From contig JACVRP010000069.1 in assembly GCA_014534385.1 (NCBI GenBank), positions 1 to 11,557 on the forward strand: a stretch of 11,557 nucleotides of DNA. Reading direction: 5' to 3'. This stretch comes from Cyanobacteria bacterium Co-bin13. Its GTDB lineage: Bacteria > Cyanobacteriota > Cyanobacteriia > Phormidesmidales > Phormidesmidaceae. This document shows positions 5,862 through 11,557 of the stretch, piece after piece; the stretch's first letter is position 1, and each line of letters begins with the position of its first letter. A program made the position numbers and the translations under genes. Below the pieces are notes generated by a model. That model did no database searches, was not told where the DNA came from, and saw only the letters and a list, made by a program, of their open reading frames with translations.

Positions 5862-6005
5862 GTCCAGCCTCTGACGTTTACAGCCCTTGTACATGCAATT
5901 GTTACAGGTTAGTCGCCTGTTCGGCCATCGTCTCTCCGTCTGCCGAGGAGCAGTTACAAAACCATGCAAAACTGTATCGTTGCTAAAAACTAAGGAATCG
6001 CGGAC

Positions 6006-6440
6006 GTGAGTATCGGTTTTTTGAGCCTGGTCGCTGTTTTGGGAGGGGCTGCTATTGTTTTGCAGAGCCAGTTTATGGGAGTGATGGACAAGCAGCTAGG
6101 CACCCTGGAAAGCGTTTTTATTACCTACGCTGGGGGCGGTGCTCTGGTAGCTCTGCTAATGCTGCTGGTCAGGGGGGGAAATCTGCGGGCATGGCAGACA
6201 CTGCCCTGGTACGTTTACACATCAGGGGCGCTAGGACTGCTGATTGTTAGCGTCATCAGCTATATTGTGCCGCGCTTGGGCTTAGCTACCGCCTTCACAT
6301 TGATGGTCGCTACCCAGTTTACGCTAGGTGCGATGGTGGATCAGTTTGGATTTTTGGGAGCAGAAATTCACCCCATCACACCTCTCAAGCTAGTCGGACT
6401 GGGACTGTTATTTTCTGGCATTGTGCTGATTATTCGCTAA
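6006..6440 (+). CDS. Small YdcZ/DUF606-type DMT family membrane protein
   Basis: This 144-residue, very hydrophobic protein has about five membrane helices (roughly residues 4-22, 37-57, 68-88, 91-109, 123-143). It has the features of the DMT_YdcZ (DUF606) group: QSQFMGVMDKQLGTLESVFI near the start, a Gly-rich second helix and VATQFTLGAMVDQFG in the second half. Members are single-domain relatives of drug/metabolite transporters, and their substrates are mostly unknown. The start is GTG 6006, supported by AAGGA at 5992-5996 with a 9-nt spacer. It is divergent from the exported unknown gene, with about 144 bp between the preferred starts. No partner transporter gene lies next to it, so a homo-oligomer is possible (inference). 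The substrate cannot be told from sequence. Confidence 0.82.
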   Translation: MSIGFLSLVAVLGGAAIVLQSQFMGVMDKQLGTLESVFITYAGGGALVALLMLLVRGGNLRAWQTLPWYVYTSGALGLLIVSVISYIVPRLGLATAFTLMVATQFTLGAMVDQFGFLGAEIHPITPLKLVGLGLLFSGIVLIIR

Positions 6441-6470
6441 GGCTGCCTCTAAAAACTGACATCGATTTAG

Positions 6471-6587
6471 AGAATACCTGAGGCTGAAGCGTTTACCGAA
6501 GAACTGGATCTGAATCTCAAGGGTTGTAGCTCTGCCACCTGCTGTAAAGAAGCCGCTGCCCGTGGGCTAAAACCTGATGAGGACTAA
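6471..6587 (+). pseudogene. Cys-rich coding remnant without a start codon
   Basis: Between the DMT gene and pyrF, the plus-strand frame from 6471 to TAA 6585-6587 reads like real protein: it ends in the segment ELDLNLKGCSSATCCKEAAA followed by RGLKPDED. It has three Cys (GC, then TCC) and an acidic C-terminus. The frame is closed by TAG at 6468-6470 and contains no ATG, GTG or TTG before the conserved-looking part. The adjacent frame just upstream (6455-6478) reads TDIDLENT before a TGA, and a single added base near 6478 would join the two as ENTPEAEAF. I therefore call it a frameshifted or decayed small gene. It could instead be an intact gene with an unusual start (ATA 6474). I do not recognise the family. 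Confidence 0.4.
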
Positions 6588-6590
6588 TTC

Positions 6591-7298
6591 CTAAACATCT
6601 CTACAGATCCGCTCAAAGGCAGCAGCCGGATCGGCGGCAGCTGTAATCGGTCGCCCAATCACCAGATAGGTCGCGCCCGCCTGCATCGCAGCGGCAGGCG
6701 TCATAGACCGCTGCTGGTCATTTTTGCTGGCCCAAACAGGCCGCACTCCTGGGCAAACTAACGCAAACTCTGGCTCCAACACCTGCCGCAGCGCAGCCGC
6801 TTCTTGGGGAGAGCAGACCACACCAGAGAGACCGCTTTCCTGGGCCAATAGCGCCATTTGCAGGGCGTAGTCTGTTAGCTCCAGCGACACCTTCAGCTCA
6901 AAGGCCAGAGCGCGTGCGTGAATGCTGGTCAGCAGCGTTACGGCAATGATCTGGGGCGGTTGAATGCCCGCCTCTGCCGCTCCTGTCTCGGCTGCCGCTA
7001 AGCAGTCAGCCAATGCCGTTTTACCGGCTGCCGCGTGAACCGTAAGCAGGTCAACGCCGTACCGAGCCGCAGCCCGACAGGCCCCAGCCATCGTGTTGGG
7101 GATGTCGTGCAGCTTCAAATCCAAAAAAATTCGCTTTTGCCGCTGCTTCAGCTGCTCTAGAATGCCGGGACCACTGCTGACAAAAAGCTCAAGCCCCACC
7201 TTCCAAAAGCTGACCTGGGGCAACCGCTCCACCAAGGCCAGGGCCTCTGCTTCCGAAGCCACGTCCAAAGGCACAATAATTCGATCTGCTGCCACCAT
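6591..7298 (-). CDS. pyrF: Orotidine 5'-phosphate decarboxylase
   Basis: This 235-residue TIM-barrel enzyme converts OMP to UMP, the last step of de novo pyrimidine synthesis. The N-terminus RIIVPLDVAS carries the first catalytic-site Asp. FWKVGLELF holds the conserved Lys of strand 2. IFLDLKLHDIPNT carries the D-x-K-x-x-D catalytic motif. Near the C-terminus VCPGVRP and YLVIGRPIT form the phosphate-binding loops. Length fits group 1 bacterial PyrF. ATG 7298 lies 10 nt after the accB stop, so it is probably cotranscribed with efp and accB. No strong Shine-Dalgarno is visible, so translational coupling is possible (inference). The stop falls next to the Cys-rich remnant, with almost no gap. 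Confidence 0.96.
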   Translation of the reverse strand: MVAADRIIVPLDVASEAEALALVERLPQVSFWKVGLELFVSSGPGILEQLKQRQKRIFLDLKLHDIPNTMAGACRAAARYGVDLLTVHAAAGKTALADCLAAAETGAAEAGIQPPQIIAVTLLTSIHARALAFELKVSLELTDYALQMALLAQESGLSGVVCSPQEAAALRQVLEPEFALVCPGVRPVWASKNDQQRSMTPAAAMQAGATYLVIGRPITAAADPAAAFERICRDV

Positions 7299-7308
7299 AA
7301 TTCAATCG

Positions 7309-7848
7309 CTATACCTGGCGCACCAGCATTAGCGGTTGACCAAACTCCACTGGCTCAGCATTTTCCACCAAAATTTCGACTACTTCACCCGCTATTTCGG
7401 CTTCTAGCTCATTCATCAGCTTCATCGCTTCGATGATGCAAACTGTCTGCCCGGTGCGAATGCGCTCACCTACCGAGACAAAGGGCAGCTCATCTGGACC
7501 GGGCGAGCGGTAGAAAGTACCCACCATCGGAGAGGTGATTTCTACTAAGTTAGGGTCAGCTTTGGCTGGCGGCGGAGACGACTCAGGCGCAGCAGTTGGC
7601 GGAATTGCAGGCGAACTGGCCGTTGAAGCTGCTGAAGGCATCGCTGGAGCAGGGGCATTGGCAAAGCCAGAGGCTGGATACCCGCCATCGGCTCCAGCCC
7701 CCCTGGCTTCGGGCAACACGGCAGCAGCCACCGCAGAATGCTTGCGCAGGGTTAGCTCAAACTCAGCACTTTTGAGTGTCAATTCTGCAATGTCAGTCTG
7801 GTTAAGTGCTGCAACCAGCTCCCGAAGCTCGCTAATGTTCAGTTCCAC
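7309..7848 (-). CDS. accB: Acetyl-CoA carboxylase biotin carboxyl carrier protein
   Basis: This 179-residue BCCP carries CO2 on biotin between biotin carboxylase and carboxyltransferase in the first committed step of fatty acid synthesis. The N-terminal helical region (ELRELVAALNQTDIAELTLK, about 7-26) is followed by an Ala/Pro-rich flexible linker (about 40-97). The biotinyl domain (about 100-179) has the biotinylation motif EAMKLMNE, with Lys 143 the modified residue. The start is GTG 7848: an in-frame TAG lies 15 bp upstream and no ATG intervenes. AGGG sits about 10 nt before the GTG, so the ribosome-binding site is weak. The efp-accB order is common in cyanobacteria. efp lies 75 bp upstream, and pyrF follows after 10 nt. 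Confidence 0.97.
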   Translation of the reverse strand: MELNISELRELVAALNQTDIAELTLKSAEFELTLRKHSAVAAAVLPEARGAGADGGYPASGFANAPAPAMPSAASTASSPAIPPTAAPESSPPPAKADPNLVEITSPMVGTFYRSPGPDELPFVSVGERIRTGQTVCIIEAMKLMNELEAEIAGEVVEILVENAEPVEFGQPLMLVRQV

Positions 7849-7923
7849 GGATAAATCGCCCTATTCCGACAGAAGATACTCGATGAAAAGCATCTCAATT
7901 TACGCTGAAAAGCAGCAAAAAAG

Positions 7924-8481
7924 CTATTCTCGACCCAGATAAGAGTCGTTACGAGTATCAATCTTGATCCGCTCACCGATGGAAATAAACAGAGGCACCA
8001 TAACCTGAGCGCCAGTTTCAACGATGGCTGGCTTAGTGCCGCCGGTAGCCGTGTCACCTTTGACGCCGGGATCCGTCTGAGTCACTTCCAAAACAACTGA
8101 GTTGGGCATCTCCACTTCAATAATCTGGTCCTGCCAGCGGACGACGTTGACCCCCATTTCTTCTTTGAGGTACTTCACCCGGTCGCCAATCTGAGCAGCC
8201 TTCAAGCGCATCTCTTCATAGCTATCCATGTCCATGAAGACGTAGTCGTCTCCTTCACGGTAGGTGTGCTGCATGGTGAGCTTTTCCAGGTTGGCCTGGG
8301 GCACGGTTTCCCCAGCCCGAAAGGTTCGCTCTACAACGTTGCCGGTTTGAGCATTTTTCAGCTTAGTGCGGACAAAGGCAGCTCCTTTTCCGGGTTTGAC
8401 GTGCAGGAACTCGACGACGCGCCAAACGGAACCATCTAGTTCAATGCTGACGCCGGGGCGAAAATCGTTACTGGAAATCAT
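7924..8481 (-). CDS. efp: Translation elongation factor P
   Basis: This 185-residue EF-P binds ribosomes stalled at polyproline stretches and promotes peptide bond formation. The N-terminal KOW-like domain (about 1-63) has the tip loop VKPGKGAAFV, with the lysine (Lys 32) at the position modified in many bacteria. The OB domains follow (about 67-127 and 130-185), ending in ISIGERIKIDTRNDSYLGRE, the classic EF-P C-terminus. Length is standard. ATG 8481 begins MISSNDFRPG as expected. The BCCP linker encoded by the next gene contains Pro-rich runs (SSPPPAKADP), so EF-P could assist its synthesis (speculative). The gene heads a minus-strand run with accB and pyrF and is divergent from the cyclophilin gene. 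No EF-P modification enzyme gene is visible in this window. Confidence 0.98.
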   Translation of the reverse strand: MISSNDFRPGVSIELDGSVWRVVEFLHVKPGKGAAFVRTKLKNAQTGNVVERTFRAGETVPQANLEKLTMQHTYREGDDYVFMDMDSYEEMRLKAAQIGDRVKYLKEEMGVNVVRWQDQIIEVEMPNSVVLEVTQTDPGVKGDTATGGTKPAIVETGAQVMVPLFISIGERIKIDTRNDSYLGRE

Positions 8482-8522
8482 GACACTGGCTACGTTGGAT
8501 GCAGAACAATCGGCAACTCATT

Positions 8523-8558
8523 TTACCGCTCAGGAGCATCTTACCGCTCAGGAGCATC
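8523..8558. repeat. Perfect 18-bp tandem duplication in the efp/cyclophilin divergent region
   Basis: TTACCGCTCAGGAGCATC is present twice head to tail (8523-8540 and 8541-8558) without mismatch. It lies 42 bp upstream of the efp ATG and about 95 bp upstream of the cyclophilin ATG. The rest of the 171-bp gap has no other clear repeat. It may be a duplicated regulator site or a recent slippage product. Confidence 0.75.
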
Positions 8559-8652
8559 GCACCACACTTTAATCTGCGGCAATCCGACGATGTGGCAAGA
8601 TTGAGAAGGTGTTTTTTCTGCCCTGTTTGGTGTGCAGCGTTGGTCAAAACGA

Positions 8653-9786
8653 ATGATTCAAATTCCTCACTGGTTTAAGACTGCTGTGTTGGCGCTAGGT
8701 TTCTCGCTGGCGTCAGTGGCAGCCGGGCTACTGCCTGGATTAGAAGCATTCGATGTTGCTCAGGCGAGCCCTTTGCCTGCTGCCATAACGGTTGCCTACC
8801 TGCCTCCAGGCAATGCCATTACCGATGGCAGAGCGCTCCTGCGCAATGCTCTGCCGATTGACAATAAAGAAATTCGCAAGATTCAGGAAAACCTGGAGGT
8901 CATCTCTGAGTCTTTACGCAGCAAGCGTTGGGGACCCATCAAGTCCAGCATTACTAAGGTTGAGCGCGCCCTAAGCCAGGGGCAGACCAAGATTCTAGCG
9001 GCCATTCCAGAGGGCCGTCAGGCTACAGCCCAGTCGTATCTAGACGACCTCAAGGAGGGGCTAACTCCGCTACGCGAAGCCATAGATAACCGAGACAAAG
9101 AAGCCGTTTGGACCGAGCGGTCGAAGCTGCTAGACGATGTCAGCCACTTAGAAGAGCTGATGGTGAAGGAGTTTCCCTTTGAAGTACCTGAGGCCTACAG
9201 CAGCTTGCCCCAGCTAAAGGGACGAGCCACTGTTGAGTTTCAAACCAGCAAGGGCAATATGGTAGCTGTGTTAGACGGCTACAGCGCTCCGGTGACGGCG
9301 GGCAACTTCGTTGACCTGATCCAGCGGGGATTTTATGACGGGGTGGAATTTACCCGCGCAGAAGACAATTACGTGCTGCAAACGGGCGACCCAGCAGGTC
9401 CCGAAGATGGCTTTATCGATCCGCAGACCAAGCAGTACCGAGGCATTCCCCTAGAGATTTTGGTTAAGGGCGACGATCAGCCCGTTTATGGCAGCACATT
9501 GGAAGACCTGGGCCGCTTTTTAGATGAGCCGGTGCTGCCCTTTTCTGCCTTTGGCACCCTAGGGATGGCTCGTCCGGGCAATGATCCCAACGGTGGCTCC
9601 TCCCAGTTCTTTTTCTTTTTGTTTGAGCCAGAACTCACTCCGGCAGGCCTGAATCTACTCGATGGCCGCTATGCCGTTTTTGGCTACTTGGTTGAAAACA
9701 AAGAAGTCTTAGAGCAGCTAAAGCAGGGCGATCGCATCGACAAGGTGCGAGTGCTGTCAGGGCTGGAGAATTTGGTGGAGCCGTAG
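8653..9786 (+). CDS. Exported cyclophilin-type peptidylprolyl isomerase, CYP38/TLP40-like
   Basis: From ATG 8653 the protein is 377 residues. It has a signal peptide (hydrophobic core about 10-27, likely cleavage after AQA at 36-38) and an N-terminal helical domain (about 60-185). The C-terminal cyclophilin domain (about 190-373) shows GNFVDLIQRGFYDGVEFTR, NYVLQTGDP, LGMARPGNDPNGGSSQFFFF and LDGRYAVFGYLVEN. This helical-plus-cyclophilin layout matches the lumenal CYP38/TLP40 family of plants and its cyanobacterial homologue, which act in photosystem II assembly. Plant CYP38 shows little isomerase activity, so a chaperone or scaffold role is likely. The frame is open upstream to GTG 8632, but ATG 8653 gives a cleaner signal peptide. 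No Shine-Dalgarno is visible at either. The stop TAG lies inside the left arm of a repeat, and thiL follows 138 bp later. Confidence 0.9.
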   Translation: MIQIPHWFKTAVLALGFSLASVAAGLLPGLEAFDVAQASPLPAAITVAYLPPGNAITDGRALLRNALPIDNKEIRKIQENLEVISESLRSKRWGPIKSSITKVERALSQGQTKILAAIPEGRQATAQSYLDDLKEGLTPLREAIDNRDKEAVWTERSKLLDDVSHLEELMVKEFPFEVPEAYSSLPQLKGRATVEFQTSKGNMVAVLDGYSAPVTAGNFVDLIQRGFYDGVEFTRAEDNYVLQTGDPAGPEDGFIDPQTKQYRGIPLEILVKGDDQPVYGSTLEDLGRFLDEPVLPFSAFGTLGMARPGNDPNGGSSQFFFFLFEPELTPAGLNLLDGRYAVFGYLVENKEVLEQLKQGDRIDKVRVLSGLENLVEP

Positions 9787-9916
9787 GTGTAGGGGGTGGG
9801 TGAGTGGATGGGTGGATGGGTGGATGAGTGGTCGAGCGACTTATACAGCTTGAGTCCAAGAGAATGAACCTTCCCATCTACCCCCCTACACCTCCACCCT
9901 CCTACCCCCTACACCT
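9785..9916. repeat. G-rich/C-rich inverted repeat between the cyclophilin gene and thiL
   Basis: AGGTGTAGGGGGT (9785-9797) is matched by its exact inverse ACCCCCTACACCT at 9904-9916. A second related copy of the C-rich arm lies at about 9878-9893. After the left arm comes an 8-bp tandem array (GAGTGGAT or GGGTGGAT, about 9802-9825). The right side is pyrimidine-rich (CTACACCTCCACCCTCCTAC). The left arm includes the last two bases of the cyclophilin stop codon; the right arm ends 8 nt before the thiL ATG. As RNA the arms could pair into a long G-C rich stem. Confidence 0.7.
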
Positions 9917-9924
9917 CCACTGCC

Positions 9925-10929
9925 ATGACCACCGTAAGCGACCTCGGCGAACTTGGCCTCCTAGAGCGGCTAAGGCCCTTCTGTTCCAAGGACATTATTG
10001 GTGATGATGCGGCGGTGCTGGCGCTGCCGCCAGGGCAGCAGCTGGTGGTGACGACGGATGTGCTGGTGGACGGGGTGCACTTTAGCGATCGCACCACGGC
10101 CCCCTTTGATGTCGGCTGGCGAGCTACCGCTGCGAACCTGTCTGATCTAGCAGCGATGGGGGCCGAGCCACTGGGCCTGACCGTAGGCCTGAGCCTGCCC
10201 GGACAGACGAAAGTTGACTGGGTGGAGGGTCTGTACCAGGGCATGGCAGCGTGTCTGGAGCGCTTTGGTGGGGAGATCTTTGGCGGCGATCTGTGCCGTT
10301 CAAACACGATCACGGTTGCGGTTACGGCGCTGGGTGCAGTTCTGCCTGAGCGGGTATTGTATCGCCACACAGCACGGCCAGGGCAGGCCATTGTTGCGAC
10401 GGGTTACCACGGTCTGTCTCGCGCCGGGTTGGAGGTGCTGCTCCAGCCTGAAGCCTGGGCGCAGGTGCCTGACACAGTTCAGACAGCGTGGATACGGGCG
10501 CATCGTCGGCCCATTCCCCGATTTGATGTGCTGCCGCTGCTGCAGGCAGGATTAGCAGCAGGCTTGGCCCCAGGTCAGCCCACTGCCGCAATGGATAGCA
10601 GCGACGGGCTGGCCAATGCCGTTGTGCAGCTCTGTCGGGCCAGCGGTGTGGGAGCCCGACTAGAGCAGTCTCAGCTTCCCCTGCATCCCGATCTGGTCTG
10701 CTGGGCAGGGGCAGAGCGGGCCGTTGACTGGGCGCTTTACGGGGGCGAGGACTTTGAGCTGGTGCTCTGTTTGGCTCATGATTTGGCCCAGAGAATTTTG
10801 GCGCAGCTGGGGGAGGGGGCAGCTGTAGTGGGTCAGGTGACTGCCGATCCGTCAGTGCAGTTGTGCAATAGCAAAGATGGGTCAGCCATTCTGCTGAACC
10901 CCGGCCAGGAATTTCAGCACTTTAAATAA
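9925..10929 (+). CDS. thiL: Thiamine-monophosphate kinase
   Basis: This 334-residue AIR-synthase-fold kinase phosphorylates thiamine monophosphate to thiamine diphosphate, using ATP and Mg2+, in the last step of cofactor synthesis. Motifs in order: IGDDAAVL (about 25-32), TTDVLVDGVHF (about 43-53), NLSDLAAMGAEPLG (about 71-84), GGDL (about 120-123), MDSSDGLA (about 223-230) and LYGGEDFELV (about 271-280). The Asp-rich motifs bind Mg2+ and nucleotide. Length is normal. ATG 9925 has no Shine-Dalgarno: the leader is a C-rich repeat running to within 8 nt of the ATG. No in-frame alternative start is seen close upstream. Transcription may continue from the cyclophilin gene 138 bp upstream or start in the gap. 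No riboswitch was recognised. Confidence 0.96.
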   Translation: MTTVSDLGELGLLERLRPFCSKDIIGDDAAVLALPPGQQLVVTTDVLVDGVHFSDRTTAPFDVGWRATAANLSDLAAMGAEPLGLTVGLSLPGQTKVDWVEGLYQGMAACLERFGGEIFGGDLCRSNTITVAVTALGAVLPERVLYRHTARPGQAIVATGYHGLSRAGLEVLLQPEAWAQVPDTVQTAWIRAHRRPIPRFDVLPLLQAGLAAGLAPGQPTAAMDSSDGLANAVVQLCRASGVGARLEQSQLPLHPDLVCWAGAERAVDWALYGGEDFELVLCLAHDLAQRILAQLGEGAAVVGQVTADPSVQLCNSKDGSAILLNPGQEFQHFK

Positions 10930-10931
10930 AT

Positions 10932-10978
10932 CCGCTGCAGAATGGCTGTGACGGTCTTAAGACTTCTCTGCACTGCGG
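10932..10978. terminator. Imperfect stem-loop after thiL, possible 3' end structure
   Basis: CCGCTGCAG (10932-10940) pairs with CTGCACTGCGG (10968-10978) with a two-base bulge. The intervening loop contains the perfect palindrome GTCTTAAGAC (10954-10963). It starts 3 nt after the thiL stop. A T-run is lacking, so termination is only a possibility. Confidence 0.35.
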
Positions 10979-11025
10979 GGTAAAACGTTTGATCTATCGC
11001 TATTTATGATAGAAATGCCGCGATT

Positions 11026-11042
11026 ATTAGCGCTGCGCTAAT
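11026..11042. repeat. 8-bp inverted repeat in the thiL/lipoprotein gap
   Basis: ATTAGCGC and GCGCTAAT face each other around a single T. In an alternative register CGATT (11021-11025) pairs with AATCG (11040-11044). It lies 74 bp upstream of the lipoprotein ATG, so it may be an operator as well as an RNA structure. Nothing else is recognised in the 186-bp gap apart from the stem-loop after thiL. Confidence 0.4.
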
Positions 11043-11115
11043 CGGGCTATTTCTCACTCGCTGGCACGGCTGACGACAGCAGCCAACGTCGGCAATGATT
11101 TTAGAGGGGCTGATT

Positions 11116-11557
11116 ATGAGAAGTCTTTTCAGGGTAACGACTTTGGGGGTGATGGCGGCCGCGACCCTTGCGGTAGCTAGCTGTAGGCGCAACGAGACAG
11201 CTGAGGTCGTTGCGCCCATCCCCACCCCAATCGAAACTCCCGCAGCCTCGACCGACGCCGCACCCGCTCCAGCAGCAACGCCAGCTCCCGCCCAACCTGC
11301 GACAGCCAGCGCTGAGGGCACAGCCATTAACCCACCGAAAACTGCCTGGCTCACGGCTGAGCAGGCAGGGGCCCAGATCAATTTGCGATCGCAGCCCAAT
11401 GCCCAGTCCCAATCCAAGGGCTACGGCTTGGTCGGCGACTCCGTCCAGCTTCTGCGAGCAGCAGAGGGCGGGGACAGCCTGACCTGGTACTACGTCAAAT
11501 TTCAGGGCTCCGGCGCAGAGGGCTGGATTCGTGGCGACTTTATCAACACCTCTGAGC
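11116..11557 (+). CDS. Lipoprotein with SH3b-like domain, C-terminus beyond the window
   Basis: ATG 11116 is preceded by AGAGGGG with a 6-nt spacer, a strong ribosome-binding site. The frame stays open for 147 codons to the right edge. The N-terminus MRSLFRVTTLGVMAAATLAV is followed by ASC, a type II signal peptide with lipobox VASC (lipidated Cys 23). A long Ala/Pro/Thr-rich linker (about 30-70) comes next. After it, residues about 86-145 resemble a bacterial SH3 domain: INLRSQPN, then LVGDSVQLL, then TWYYVKF and GAEGWIRGDFI. Bacterial SH3 domains often bind peptidoglycan or other envelope ligands, so an envelope-anchored role is inferred. Anything C-terminal to the SH3 domain is unseen. The gene follows thiL in the same direction after 186 bp and is probably transcribed separately. 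Confidence 0.85.
   Translation, partial: MRSLFRVTTLGVMAAATLAVASCRRNETAEVVAPIPTPIETPAASTDAAPAPAATPAPAQPATASAEGTAINPPKTAWLTAEQAGAQINLRSQPNAQSQSKGYGLVGDSVQLLRAAEGGDSLTWYYVKFQGSGAEGWIRGDFINTSE

Noticed and set aside
5862..5969. 36-residue N-terminal extension of the exported unknown protein
   Set aside because: The extension is Arg/Cys-rich, precedes an otherwise normal signal peptide and intrudes on the divergent promoter. The AGAGG-supported ATG 5861 is better.
8366..8572. Plus-strand 68-codon frame ending LTAQEHLTAQEHRTTL
   Set aside because: The repeated peptide comes from the 18-bp tandem duplication, and most of the frame is antisense to efp.
1..11557. CRISPR array, tRNA, rRNA, transposase or phage genes
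   Set aside because: I looked for regularly spaced repeats, clover-leaf or rRNA-like sequence and mobile-element proteins on both strands and saw none. The only repeats are short intergenic ones.

Overview
This window looks like a chromosomal segment of a cyanobacterium. Eight copies of the HIP1 octamer GCGATCGC lie at 1312, 2790, 4201, 5173, 5403, 9728, 10085 and 11385. The gene content also fits: a PedR-like redox regulator, a CofH-type deazaflavin synthase subunit, a CYP38/TLP40-like lumenal cyclophilin and an efp-accB pair. GC-rich intergenic repeats and mixed gene orientation suggest a filamentous or Leptolyngbya-like lineage, but that placement is inference.

Layout. 1-370 (-) holds the N-terminal part of a secreted DUF4168-like protein that runs off the left edge. 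It is divergent from a small LuxR-type regulator (516-809, +, pedR-like), with a 145-bp shared region containing three copies of a GCGTAT motif. hisS (1062-2378, +) follows and is flanked on both sides by copies of a 16-bp repeat in opposite orientation. hisS converges on mgtE (2627-4030, -) across a composite repeat made of three hairpins inside inverted GACGCGGR arrays. mgtE is divergent from cofH (4102-5304, +). The cofH 3' end overlaps by 88 bp with a convergent gene for an exported protein of unknown function (5217-5861, -). That gene is divergent from a small YdcZ/DUF606-type membrane protein (6006-6440, +). A Cys-rich coding remnant without a start codon lies at 6471-6587.

efp, accB and pyrF form a minus-strand run (8481 down to 6591): translation elongation factor P, biotin carboxyl carrier protein and OMP decarboxylase. 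Across a divergent region with an 18-bp perfect tandem duplication lie the cyclophilin gene (8653-9786, +) and thiL (9925-10929, +). These two are separated only by a G-rich/C-rich inverted repeat that reaches almost to the thiL start codon. The window ends inside a lipoprotein gene with an SH3b-like domain (11116 onward, +).

Functionally this is mostly housekeeping: aminoacylation, Mg2+ transport, the deazaflavin chromophore, fatty acid and pyrimidine synthesis, thiamine diphosphate synthesis and photosystem assembly. I see no rRNA, tRNA, CRISPR array, transposase, prophage or defence cluster. No convincing new multi-gene system is present. The unusual material is in the intergenic repeats, the overlap and the Cys-rich remnant.
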